The notes beneath the pieces were generated by a model, which worked only from the letters and a program-made list of their open reading frames with translations, was not told the DNA's origin and did no database searches. DNA of 64,000 nt from Heliopora coerulea (lineage: Eukaryota; Cnidaria; Anthozoa; Scleralcyonacea; Helioporidae): the NCBI GenBank assembly GCA_030142905.1, contig JASJOG010000290.1, positions 1-64,000 on the forward strand, written 5' to 3'. The position numbers and the translations under genes are program-made. Below, piece by piece: positions 46,101 to 57,756 of the stretch (positions are counted from its first letter, which is position 1; each line of letters starts with the position of its first letter).

Positions 46101-48717
46101 TATGTGAAAGTGATGTGGCTAGTAATGGACTTAAAAAAGTCGGCACCGAGAAATCTGAGATGAAAATTAGAAGAAATCATGAAATTCTTGGATTGCTTCA
46201 AGCTGGAGTTACCACATGTAGTGTTTCAAAAAAAATTCACATTTACCTATTCTGGGAAAAAAAAAACAAAAAAAGAACTTTGGATTAAGGTAAATTGAGT
46301 GGAGATTACAGTCGTGATCCTGGTTCTAGATGGAAACTACCAATCGAAGTGATCGTTTAATTATTAAAACGTCCAAATCAGTCACCCCAACCAAACATCA
46401 GCTAGCTGATAAATTAGAAGCTCAGACAGGGGTCAAATTTTCAGCCAAAACCATAAATCACCTCTTGAAAGAGAGAGAATTCAAATGAAGAAAAAAATCT
46501 GAGAAACCATTTGGGAGTGAAAAGAATCGTTTACCGCGATTATCATCTACTCGTGAGCACATTAGTGGGAATATTGATGAATGGGGAAGGGGTTCTCCTA
46601 CATCCCATTGAGAATTTATGGGCTGAGTTTGACTGATTAACAAAAGACCAAAAGTTGGAAAATGAAAACGAACTTTTTGCAGTAATCAAACATGGATTAC
46701 AATCAATTACCAAAGAATACTTGCATCAGCTTATTGAAAGCATGCCTCGTTTATGCAAAGCTGTGATCAAATTGAAAGGAGTGTCAGCTAGGTATTGAAT
46801 GGTACGTACAGTAGGTATGTACTTGAGCTACTGTTGTTGCCTGTAGTAGTCTGTAAATAAACTTTATTGGCGATTGTGCGAACAAATTCGTTAGAGTCAA
46901 AATGAAGGACATCAGAGATGTACCAGGAATTTGTAAACTATAATATAATTAAAAACTGCGTAACGTTTGTGAATTTCAAAAATCGTTTATTAAAATTAAG
47001 ATTTGAGATGATATTTGAAATTATTTAGACGCATACATCCTAAAACGATCATTCTTAACCACGTCTGTTCATCTTGTAATGATTATGTTACGTTAACCAT
47101 AATTATTTAGGATGGCCACTTTTTTTTGCTCACTCCCTGCACGTTTACAAAAAGTAAGGCTGTCCCTTGGGAATTTCGACCAACAATTAAAAAAATAGGC
47201 CTTCGTTTGTCAATTGTTTAGAATTACTTAGCTTGAATTAAATGCCCCAGGCAACAGCATTTTCGGAAAAAAACATAAACAGAACTCCGAGCAACGAAAA
47301 ACATAACCAAAACAAACAAAACCGGTACCTGTAACAAACGTGTACAACACAATGAATGCAGTAGGAAATTTTTCCCCGTTAATTTTTGCAAATCACTCAT
47401 GAATTTATCTAAAACCTGGAAATGACAATTTAGGTTCATCCTAGTGAAAGCACGTGATGTGTCCTATATGCTAATTGAACACCAGCATCAATTTTGCAAA
47501 TGTGCATCAATTTTGAAAATGTCCTTAAATAGATGAATATCGTCTTCCTCAGGGAAACTCGGAAAGAAATTAGGGTTAGGATTAGGGTCAGACTTTCGAT
47601 TAGGGTTAGGATTAGGGTTAAATCACCCCATTTTAAAGTTTATTTTAAACAAGCAACCTATCGCATGTAGGAACCTTCATTTCCCTTAAATAGATGATAT
47701 TTGTCTTTTTGTCACGTTTTGTGTATTGATTCTATTCATGTTTGTAAGATGTGAGACTGGGCTGGTAAATACACTCGTTTGCACTGGTGCTACACTGTAG
47801 GTTCTTTTGTTTTGCACCGAATGCGCCATAAATGACCCATGGTTAAGTTGACATGAAATGAGTATACTTACACCAGCAGAATTCCATTCAGTCCAAGATA
47901 CTTCGTAGTAGGTACAATCTGATGTATCACTCAAGGCTGCGTCAGCTTTGCTACCTGAATTCAGCTGACAGACCTTCCCACAATGGTTAACAGACTTGCA
48001 CAGACAATGTTCGCTGCATTTGGCAAAACACTTGAGTGATGTATCTGCGGTTGTATTGAGGACTGTAAAACCTTCGAGACGCTTGCTAGCCACCTTACCG
48101 TTCGGGAATCGCACTTCAGGAATAAGATTACAGTCGTCAGATAACAAGACGCCGTTCATCTTCATAAACAATGACACAATGAAATACAGCTTCATCTTGG
48201 ATTCCATTACTGCAGCCTGGAGACAATTAACTTTTGAGTTAGAAGCAACGATTTGATAAAACGGGTGTCCGTATATCAAAATATACTGCTATTAACTTTT
48301 AAATTATGAATAATAGAAAAGCAAGGGTCGACAGTTCTGCATGATCAATTTATTGCGGTAATTTTTTTTTTTTTTCATAATCAGTTACGTGTCAGAAAGA
48401 AAAGCAAACTATTAACGTGACAAAATTGCTGGAGAGAAAACAGCTCTCAGATTTGACCCATAAATTTAATCGGCAGTCATGAACTATATTTTTATTAAGA
48501 CTGTTGTAAAAGGCATCGAAATTCTTTGAGTAGACGCTAAGTGAAGGAATGACTTAAAGAAGGAAAGCTCACATAAGTTGCAGGAGATGAAATTTTTATT
48601 CACATGTTTGTTAAAAGTAGTGGCATGCAGTATATTTAATGACATCATTGTTCTACTTAAATATTTAGCAAGCACAGAACAAATGGCGTATAGTCTTACC
48701 TCCAACAGACAGAGCAT
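43174..48717 (-). CDS. Gene B: secreted PAN/apple + EGF + fibrinogen-like protein
   Basis: Three coding exons: 48700-48717 (MLCLLE), 47872-48216 and 43174-43989, joining in frame to 392 residues. The exon 2 donor GTAAGT and exon 3 acceptor TTTTAG/GG are canonical. The domains are as in gene A: a signal segment, the Cys-rich PAN/apple-like region, an EGF-like domain (CLYGGKC, YRCQCRPFFSGESC) and the fibrinogen-like domain (PTLPSGKYTLYDSTGASY, FCDFT, GKVWTLVMSY). Exon 2 differs from gene A at only a few residues, but exon 3 is about 60 percent identical by eye. AATAAA on the minus strand is at 42986-42991. The last intron carries a dead hAT and a Tc1/mariner relic. Confidence 0.87.
44288..45699 (+). 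pseudogene. Dead hAT transposase, copy in R2
   Basis: Colinear with the R1 copy. Readable pieces include LKVDTLKHLSSARWESWHES, NDARLESPRDRFRIHAFLPV and NRTIRSRFENLSDEIHYSV. The C-terminal dimerisation region has ERDRFAEVDRDSILRTFAKA. Frame breaks and stops separate them. The right terminal repeat ends at 45699 (inverted CAGTGGCGTAGC). The left edge of this relic is exactly where similarity between the tandem blocks begins. Confidence 0.7.
45722..47139 (+). mobile_element. Tc1/mariner relic with TA target, R2
   Basis: The ends read CAGGGGTGGCC, then AAAAAAAAGTGGCCATC, and the inverted equivalent at 47101-47139. The left TA (45720-45721) and right CA (47140-47141) replace a single TA in R1 at 34400-34401. 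Inside, an N-terminal helix-turn-helix-like piece lies at 46022-46288 and a second one contains TPTKHQLADKLEAQTGVKFS. The C-terminus contains HPIENLWAEFD and ESMPRLCKAVIKLKG, typical of Tc1-type transposases. The central DDE catalytic part is deleted and stops are present, so it is inactive. Confidence 0.85.
47570..47621 (+). repeat. TTAGGG-type interstitial repeat, R2
   Basis: Two short TTAGGG-like runs (GGGTTAGGATTAGGG) are separated by TCAGACTTTCGA. The R1 counterpart has a single run, so the second run was gained in R2/R3 or lost in R1. It is too short to be a functional telomere. Confidence 0.6.
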
Positions 48718-49779
48718 TGTTCCTTATTCCGGTATAAATATGAGAAGGGTTAGACCCATGCTCATGAATTGTAGTTACCTTTGCTGGAGCCGTAGCCACG
48801 TCGCTCAAAACTTACTATGTTCAGGAATGAGGTAAAACGATTTGAAGTTAAGATGTATATATACATTGGTCAGCATATGCAGGTAGTATAACCACAAACA
48901 TGTGCATGTTTGTGGTTATAGAATACTGTTAGTGGCACTTAGACGGGAAAAAAAGAGGTAAAAAAGATCCTGTTGGGTACTCAGTTTGGAGCATCTGTTT
49001 TATTTTGAAGTTGATTATAACAAGCCTTTTCTCCCCCATGGTCCATTTTATGTTGTTACAATATTTCGTGATTTTGAAGCTTTTGGTTAAAAGGTGGCTG
49101 GTAAGTTGTCATGCAGATGAAATTGCCATAGTGATAAACCTAAAATTAGGTTTCACTGTAACAATTGAAATAACACGAATTTATGAATAATCGAATTGGC
49201 CATTCATGTTTGGGATAAAATCCGAAAAATATCAATGCGATATCTGCAGATCATGATATTAATCTGGACGGGTGTGAAAAGGTAAATGGATGTCGTGAAG
49301 ACGAGCCTAAGGAACTTTATTTTCCCCATTATTTTACATACACATTTACCTGTGTTATTAAATAAATGCTAAGCTCATGCAACCTGTAATACCCGTAAAT
49401 TAGGCTGAAAAAATTAGGCCCCAAGACAAAGTATAATGCAACTTACACTAAGAATTGAAAATATTTCAACATAGCATATTTTAGAGTTTCAATATTTTAA
49501 TAATCCTTACTAATTTATTATAATTATCATTATTTAATAGATAATTACTGAGGCACCCAGCTTATTGGATCTAATGTAGGCAGCTGAGGTCTTAGGCCGA
49601 AGCTGCTTGCATTTTATCCAATAATACTGTGTGCCGAAGAAATTATGTATTATAATTACCGACCCTCATTGAAATGCCATTATGTTTTCTCTGCATTATA
49701 TGAGCGAATACAGCGACCAAAATTTTACAAACTCGACTTGCACAAATTTGCTCTCTGCATTCGCTGATATAATGCCTAG

Positions 49780-50390
49780 TGAAAACACCCAACTACGGAC
49801 AGTGGAAGGGGTCTCAGCCTGCTACGGGCTCTCAGCATCCCGCCAGGGAAGGCCGCAAAGACATTTCACATTTCAGGGAACTTGTGGGGAATTTTTTTTT
49901 TTTTTTACTATTATTATTTTCTCAATTCGCACAGCTTGATGTTCTGCTGGTAATCTTCAATGTCAGCCGTCTACAGCTGTCTAGGGTGACATTGGTTCAT
50001 TCAATTTCCTGGAGTTTTTCTTAATATCTTCGCTGTTCCCAGAATCGAAGTCTTCTGGAGATGTTCTATATTAAATTTTATTCCTAACTTATCTATCCAT
50101 TATTCCAGCTTCTTGCTCACAGTGCCGAGTGCTCCGATAACTACCGGCAATACATCTACCCTCTTCATTGACCACAACTCTTTAATTTCCCAATTTAGCT
50201 CGTCGTACTTCTGAATCTTCTCTTCTTCATTCTCTCCAACATTCTTATCATCGGGGATGGCAATGTCAACTATTAAACATTTCTTTTTTTCTCCACAGCA
50301 ACTATATCTTGTTTTTGACATTCAATGTGATAATCACACTCTATCATGAAGTCCCATAGAAACTTCATCTCATCAGATTCCATCACTATT
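49780..50390 (-). mobile_element. LINE 3' fragment with restriction-like endonuclease piece, R2
   Basis: Colinear with 36990-37540. The minus-strand frame at 50100-50321 reads CLIVDIAIPDDKNVG, YDELNWEIKELWSMKRV and ALGTVSKKLE. It retains slightly more upstream sequence, beyond the Cys-rich CCGEKKKC, than the R1 copy. Confidence 0.7.
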
Positions 50391-50776
50391 TATTATTATT
50401 ATTATTATTATTACTATTATCATTATTATGATTATTATGAAATATGATAGCTACAAATCGTTATTGATAAATAGCCTAATAACAGGGACACCAAATTTTT
50501 CTGTCCCTTTACAACAGTTCTTTTAACACAATCAGCACAGAAGTAGGGCAGAAGATAGTCAGGTTTCATTGTTTGGTATTAGTGGTTGATAGCAGGTAAT
50601 TCAAACTATGCTAATTCCACTATTATCCACCCTACAGACAAACATGTTAGTTTTCTGGATATTGAACTAATCCTGAGAGTATCTTTCTCAGTATAGTTTC
50701 GCTATCCATCAGTACCGTCATTTGCATCATTCCTACAATTTGTTTCGCCAATTCGTCATTTTCGAATTTTCTGTGC

Positions 50777-50871
50777 ACTTATTATTATTATTATTATTAT
50801 TATCAAATTAATATATTATTAATTTAACATATTATTATTACGTTATTATTATTATATTATTTTTATTATTA

Positions 50872-50910
<39 letters not shown>

Positions 50911-50912
50911 AT
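50777..50912 (+). repeat. ATT/TATTA microsatellite, R2
   Basis: This is the counterpart of the tract at 37921-38102, of different length, as expected for a fast-evolving microsatellite in duplicated DNA. Confidence 0.9.
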
Positions 50913-51025
50913 TAGTAATAACCAGTAACGAAGGACAAGAACAGGAGTGATTTAAGGTTGTTGTGAACTAAGCGTATATATACAATACTAAGGATCAATT
51001 CACGTTATTTTGAGGTACATGTATG

Positions 51026-51213
51026 CAGGGCCGCCGAGAGATTTAGCGGGGCCCGGGGCAAAACTTTTTCTGGGGCCTTATTTATGACGTCATAGCAATC
51101 ATTTCATATGGTCAAAACCAACCCATGCTAAATCCTTCCAATTTTGGGGGCCCTTTTGAGTTGGGTGTCAGGGGCAATTTGCTCCCCCCTGCCCCCCCCC
51201 CTCGGCGGCCCTG
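51026..51213. mobile_element. hAT-type MITE with 8-bp target-site duplication, R2
   Basis: The same insertion as at 38217-38373, here 188 bp. CATGTATG flanks it at 51018-51025 and 51214-51221. The R2 copy has about 30 bp more in the interior and a longer run of C near the right end, so the copies have diverged by indels. Confidence 0.85.
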
Positions 51214-53515
51214 CATGTATGATTGTTAAATTATCATCATCAAAGTGGTACAGATAATATTTATCAGTAAAGCCATCTGTATTTCTTTTTAAGTCAAATG
51301 CATTCCATGGAGAGGCCCATGTTTGCAGCGGATTTTGGTTTGGGCGTCCTAAAAAATTCAGTGCATTGTCTAGCACTCATGGAATATCAGAAATGTCTAA
51401 TTTAATGGAGGTTCAAGATCACTTGACAGTCTTGAGAGAGATCTTGAGAACTCAACTATTTTTCTTAAAGAGACGAGTGCCCCAAGTCTCCAATCTGTTA
51501 TTCTGCTTCCAATCGCTTTCATCTCCCGTTTCATGTTCCACTGCCGGTTTATTTGATTCCTTTTCAGAATTTCAATTTAATTACACCCTCGAATTGTTTA
51601 CCTAGCCTTTCCTGGCAATACTTCTTTCTTTACATCCAAGAGAAAGTGCAAAAACTCAGTGCTTGGATTGCTTTCCGTTTACTTGTCTCCCGTCGCCTCT
51701 GTATCCAATCCTTGTTTCTGTCCTAGACCTTTACCTGATGATGACTGACGATTTCTCCAGTATTAGCTCGTCAGTTGTGGGTATCGCTTTCCACGTATGA
51801 TTTGATAATCAGCGATATATACGTTAATACACATTATTGCACTGAGTATTTCATACTAAAGCTCTCTCACTAGCAATGGCACTCGCTTATACATGCCTAT
51901 TTACAACCCACCAATCAAAATTCAGTACACGAAAAAAAGTGTCAACAGTATAATTAACTAATTTATAGTCCATTTTATGGAAGTCTTATCAGATTTAAAT
52001 TGTGCAAATTCAACTTAATCCCCGCTATTTATTTTTGCAGGGTCATGTCATTCTGTTTACGCACAGTCAAATATGTTTAAGGCTAAAAACATGCTGATTT
52101 TGTTCACTTGTGAACTATTTTGTACACTACAATTATTAAATTGTGATTTTCGAATTAATTATTTGTATTCCAATCAAGTTTGATGAGCGAGTTAATTTTT
52201 GATTTGATGACTAATTTTTGATCTTTATATCACTCTGTATTCGCGGATCCCGGAGAGTGAACTAGTTGTGGCAAATTTTCTCCCTAGTTCGCTTCATGCA
52301 GACCCCATCTACACGACATGATCTGTCGCGTATGATTGTTCACTTATAAGTAATACCATGACATTAAGGAAATTAGTGACTAAGTGTCCCCGAAAGCCGA
52401 GGGAGGTTTGGAGAAGTGGAGGGCGTTAGCCCGAGGGACTTTCAGAACTTGAGACGCATAAATATCTTACAACTTGTAAAAAAGATCTGTTCGCAACAGT
52501 TCTGTAGCCTGTCTTTGAACAATTTGTAGTAATGGTTTTATTTCATCAACCTTATTTAAGTAATTTGTTACGCTTAAGAGCCATGCAAGCAGTAAGTCGA
52601 GACTTGGTAAATCATCTATGCACTCGTCAAACTAACCTTGTCATAGGTCTCAAGCAATCCATCGGTACGATATTTCACTTGCGAAGACCTCTTGCTTGGT
52701 TAACGAATAGTTAATTTTTGTGCAATTTTGACTAGAACGGACGTCTGTACCATTGTCCCACAATTGAGATCGAAAGCATCAATCCCCGGAAACGCACATT
52801 TCATCTTGGCCAGTTGCTATCAACCTCGTATTACTGCCATTGCAAACGAAACGACTAGTTTACCCAGAATATGTGTGTCTTTTGAATTACATACTGTATG
52901 TTGAGCAATGTATGAAATTAATGTTTAATTGTTTTCATTACTATGTTTAATACAATGTAGAAAATTCAACTCTCAAAGAATTCTCGGTCGCAGCGAATGG
53001 GAGGAGAACGTGTCGTTTATTGAGAGGAAATGTTTCCTGACTAAGCATTTAAGATTCCTTTTACACGATTCGATTTTCGGTCACGAGTGTGTGTCCTGAC
53101 GTATACAATCTGGTATCAAAGGCACTGTTTCTGCTCGCAATTTCACCCACTATCGTAGCAATATGTTCTAAAGACTCCGTTCAGTTAATTGCATACATCA
53201 ATTGCGTACGGCAATAGTGTCACGTACATAGGCCTTAATAGGGCTATTTATAGAAGAAATAAATCGCGTTGTACCTAAGGCACGAAAACGCTTATAAGAC
53301 ATGTAGGCTTGGCCTCAAATTTCTATAAATATATGTCAGTTCATGTCTTATAAGGTGCGTCTTTGAATATTTTTGTCTTTGAAATTCTTAAGGTAAAAGT
53401 CTGTCATTGAATGGCCGAACACTTGCTGACGTTATTTGTCATGCTGTAATGTGTTCTAAAGCGATTTTGCTACCAAAAATAGTCAATATCCTTTTCTTGT
53501 CGGGCACCATATTTT

Positions 53516-55200
53516 CCCCTCGCCCACCACGCGAAGCGCGGTGCGAGGGTACTAATCTTGACGTGCGTGGAGTCCTGTTACTAGGGAGAAAAATTTTCGC
53601 TTTGTATATGTATCTTTATATATATATCTATATATGTATCCATGGTGTCCGGTCACTCAAAAATGCCGTGTGCAAGCTCGGGGACTGGTATATTGTTGAA
53701 CAAACCGTACTTAGGTACCTTATTGAAGCAAATCGATTTGGTCTCGTTCTTTTTTCTCTTGTATGGATCTCTCGCTAGTTGTTTACATTATTTGAACACT
53801 GAAGCCAGTAAATGATTTAAGACCGGCAAAGGAAATGGCTTTCTTGGTGCCTGCGGCTGGTTTCGCCACCTCAGTAACTGGACAATTTATGACTTAACAG
53901 AGCAGTTCTCAAAGTTAGCTCCTTGGAATATGCATTTGCCAACTGTTCACTTTTTGCAGCAACGCTTTGTCTTGGTTCTTTCTGATTTATATGAACAAGA
54001 GACGTACGGGAACTCGCTTGCTCTCAGGACATTTACGAAACGACTAACTGTATTAAAACGACATTCTTCGCTGAAGTTGAAAAGATGTCGATTAGTATAA
54101 ATCTTGGGACTTTTCACATTGTGGCAACCACTTGCCTGAGCTGCACAATCACAGATACGTCTGAATCGAGTAGCTTTGAAGTACAAGTTCTGCGAACGGA
54201 ATTGTTTTGAGCAGCTTTCATAAGTACCTTCCCGACTTCATTCTTCCCTAAGGGAGACGTCTTGTACGAAATATTACCGCCTCGATTTTGCTGGTGTTTA
54301 TTGGTAAAGTAGAATGAAGATTCTGGTTCATCCATCTCTGTAGGATGATTATTTTTGAACATTTTGCAGTATTTAAGCGGACAGCGTTCATGGTCTATTG
54401 TTTGAGAAGTGGGATAGAACACTCGTCATCCAGAAGAGTTGTCCAGGCCATGACAGTCTTTGGATGCTTTCTCCGCTTTCCACACAAAGATTTCATTGCC
54501 TCAATCAGGATTTTTTCCCTATGAAATGTCGCCCCACTGAAGACGTTTGGATGTATTTCTGGCTCGAAACAAAAATGCGAGGTAAACAGCCACCACGTAT
54601 CTCGCTGCAAAACTACTTGATTTTGGTCACCAAATTATCCTTCGGCAAAACAGTTGTCCGCTTCAGTCTTTCTCACTTCAAGAGTGATTTGTGCATGATG
54701 ACCTTTACCGTATTCGATCGGTAATGCTTTCATCAGGAGTTTAAAACCTCTGAAGAAAGTTTTAAGTCGTCTGTGTGTAAATTTACCGTTAAACCCTTTG
54801 TGTTGAGGTGCCACTGAATGCTTAGTTGAAAATACGCAAGAGTTGCAGGTTTATACGCCATTTTTCTTTTTTATTGATGTTTTGCCTTGGAAAAAGTATG
54901 TCTTTTACTTCCCTCTTCTCGTTCTTCTTTCGACAAAACTTGCACAAGGTTTGCTTGTCGTATTTTGTTTTATGTTTTGTATTTTCCGATATTTGGTCAG
55001 CGATAAAACTGCAGATTTCGTTCATGTTTTCTTTGTTTACTTCGTCGATTTCGTAATTCGTTTCATCTTCGTCACCCAAGTCTTGTACTTCCGGACGAAT
55101 ACTTGGGATAAACCCTTATCATAGCAGATCTTAAAGACATTTGTAACCAACTTTGAGGTAACGTATATTTTATCAATTTTTAAAGTCAAAAGTAATGTCA
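53516..55200 (-). pseudogene. Tyrosine-recombinase (Crypton/DUF3504-like) relic, present only in R2
   Basis: Minus-strand pieces, in order, resemble the DUF3504/Crypton-type tyrosine recombinases common in cnidarians. The N-terminal piece near 55020-54880 has ENTKHKTKYDKQTLCKFCRK and KREVKDI. The middle piece near 54590 has WWLFTSHFCFE. The C-terminal piece near 54390-54130 has ERCPLKYCKMF, SFYFTNKH, TSPLGKNEVGKVLMKAA and TSKLLDSDV. After a frameshift comes QASGCHNVKSPKIY, which holds the position of the catalytic Tyr. Frame breaks show it is dead. A G/C-rich hairpin (ACGCGAAGCGCGGTGCGAGG) marks the left edge. R1 has an unrelated 219 bp at the same place (40756-40974). Confidence 0.65.
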
Positions 55201-55513
55201 GTTAAATAAATGCGGATGCTCCTAAGGATTAAATACCCAAAATATATTTCTGACATCCTGACGAGATTGAAATCCACGAATTTCTGAACACCAGTATGAT
55301 TCTCTGGCCTTTGGCGATGTCAGGAGCCAAATGCTGAGCTGCAACGATGTGCCTGATGTCACTTCGCCAACGACCGGAATCAATCGAATAATATACTGAG
55401 AGACAGCGGGTATTGGGTAGCTTTACATTTTCACACTGAAACAAGTTGTTTCATGTATTTTATATGTAATTAAGAGAAATTGAAACCAGCCCAGGCTTGG
55501 ATTATCACTCACG

Positions 55514-55907
55514 TTTTACACCTTTTGCTGTTCATTACCAGAAATTATACTAACATTAGCGCCAACCTCAAACTCATTAACGCAAAAATACATTCATTTT
55601 ATTCAATCGACACTCACTAGCGTAGATACGAACCCATTAGTACCAAAGGGCATTCCGTAGCATCAACAGAGATTTCAATTACGCAAGAGAAATATCTTGC
55701 CTAATTGAAATTTTATTATCCCTAATGTACAGTAGAATGGTGTTAATGATCGTCTATTGGCGCTATGGAATGCCCTTGGATGCAAATGGTTGCGTATCTA
55801 CGCTAATGAATGTCGATTGAATAAAATGAATGTACTTTTGCATTAATGAGTTTGAGGTTGGCGTTAATGATAGTATATTTTCTGGAAATGGACAGCAAAA
55901 GGTGTAA
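55514..55907. mobile_element. Foldback MITE with arms of about 190 bp, R2
   Basis: Counterpart of 41289-41682, with the same outer repeat (TTTTACACCTTTTGCTGT and its inverse) and scattered substitutions. No coding content. Confidence 0.75.
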
Positions 55908-56281
55908 CAAGGGTTAGAAATGTCTTTGTATAACTTGTGAATTCATCACTACAAATGCGAACTGACACAATCAAAAATCCACTGACCTCTTACTTTTTCT
56001 TGCTCTGCAATCTAAGTCACTGTAATTATTCACACATGCACTGTTGCTCGTTATCAGCATGAGTTAATTTCCGCCTTGTACTTAACAGCCACTGGATCAA
56101 AAATGCAAATGTAGTTTCTAAATCCAAAAAAGGCATCCAGATTTAAGAAACCACACGTCAAGAAACCAACTGTCTAAGGCAAAAATTATCCAAATTCATT
56201 CGGACTAGGTGAGCCATAATCAACTGTTTCAGACTTTGTTTTAGTTCGACTGTAGAATACGAAATTGTCATGTATTTAGAC

Positions 56282-56631
56282 TACTGATCTGAAAAATAGG
56301 ACTGGATCGTGCAACCATTGTTCAAAAAGTGAAGCCAGAAGTCAGCCGTAGCGGCCATATTGGAGTGACCACTATTGAAGGTGCGCCGTATATTTTGCAT
56401 AGGTTATATCAAAGGACTTGGAGGAGAACTTTCAACGTGTATAGGTTCTTGGCGTATAATTGTTTACTACGGCCCTACGTACGAGTTTCCTCATTTTCAT
56501 AATAGCCTTACAACAACGTTACCGAAAAAGTGGTCACTACAATGTGGCGCAGATTGAATATCGCGGGCTTCATTTTCTCCTGCACTCCAACCCCTGGGTT
56601 GCCCGATCCAGTCCTATTTTTCAGATCAATG
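56282..56631. mobile_element. 350-bp MITE with 8-bp target-site duplication, R2 only
   Basis: TGATCTGAAAAATAGGACTG near the left end is exactly inverted near the right end, with TIRs of about 26-28 bp. ATTTAGAC flanks it at 56274-56281 and 56632-56639. R1 has the uninterrupted site ATTTAGATATTG near 42050, so insertion followed the R1/R2 duplication. The interior has only short frames and no transposase. The 8-bp duplication suggests a hAT- or P-type mobiliser. Confidence 0.9.
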
Positions 56632-57112
56632 ATTTAGACATTGTATTTGTGACAGAAATCTCGTTCGGTCATTTAGTCAGCAGACGATCTTTTGGAGGGT
56701 CGTCGAGAAGACATTGACCGAACAAAGAAAACTCTAAACGCCCATATAAACATTGCAACTGTTGTATTCGACTGTTCGTCCTGATATATGTGATTAAGTC
56801 ACTGGAGTATTCAAGGCATATCGCTACATTAGCGAGCGAATCGTTGAGTAATATTTAAAAACTGAGTAGGGGTGCTTTATCGGTTTGAAAACACGAGACT
56901 TGGGCCGGGTGTTTTCGATCAGATAAACCATGTATTGCAATTTTTTTGGATGACTTTCAAAAACGAAACCCTTAATACGCTAATTCGCGTAGAAAGATTG
57001 AAAATAAATGTTGTCTAAGCCACAAAAAATTGAGGAAAAAATTAACGTATTTTATCACATTTGCAAACATGACATGGTTATGATTTTCATTTGTATTTTC
57101 CTCTTGAAATAC

Positions 57113-57380
57113 GAAAAAAAATTTCATACGTGGGTTGTTTCAACGCCATATGTGAAATGAAAACTTCGTATGTGAAATTTATTCTCATAAGTAAATCTTC
57201 CATTCCACATGTGAAATACATGTTTCGTACACCAAGATTTTACATGTGAAATTTTGAACCAGTTCGTTTCACATGTGAATTAAGTATTTCATATATGAAA
57301 ACGTTCCCATTTCATATGTGGAATGGAAATTTCACATGTAAAAGTGTTCCGATTCCATATGTTTTTCACAAGTGAAATTG
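57113..57380 (+). mobile_element. TTTCACATGTGAAA-palindrome MITE, R2 copy
   Basis: Counterpart of 42530-42806, with the same order of palindromes and scattered base changes, several of which break individual palindromes. Confidence 0.6.
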
Positions 57381-57756
57381 CATGCGAAAATCATATTCGT
57401 GTGAATGGGCCCTTAAAAATCTGTGATGTTGTTCTACAAGCAAGCCATGAAGAGCTTGTGACTGCTGAAAAAAGTAAAACATCGACTAAGATAGAGTGCA
57501 AAACATTTATACGTTAATATACAGCAATCCAGTTATAATGCAATGTAAAACCATGCTGATGTATAATATTTATTGAAAACTGTGCATGTCGTTTGGCGTT
57601 CGGCCGTGAACAAATATGACGCCATAAGGCTTAGACATATTGAGCGAAACTACATAATTCCCTCTCTGTTAGCGATACAACTAATCACCCAGGTCTTGTT
57701 GGAATGGCGAGAGTTATCTCGAATAACAATAGTTATATAATTCCATAATTAGAACC

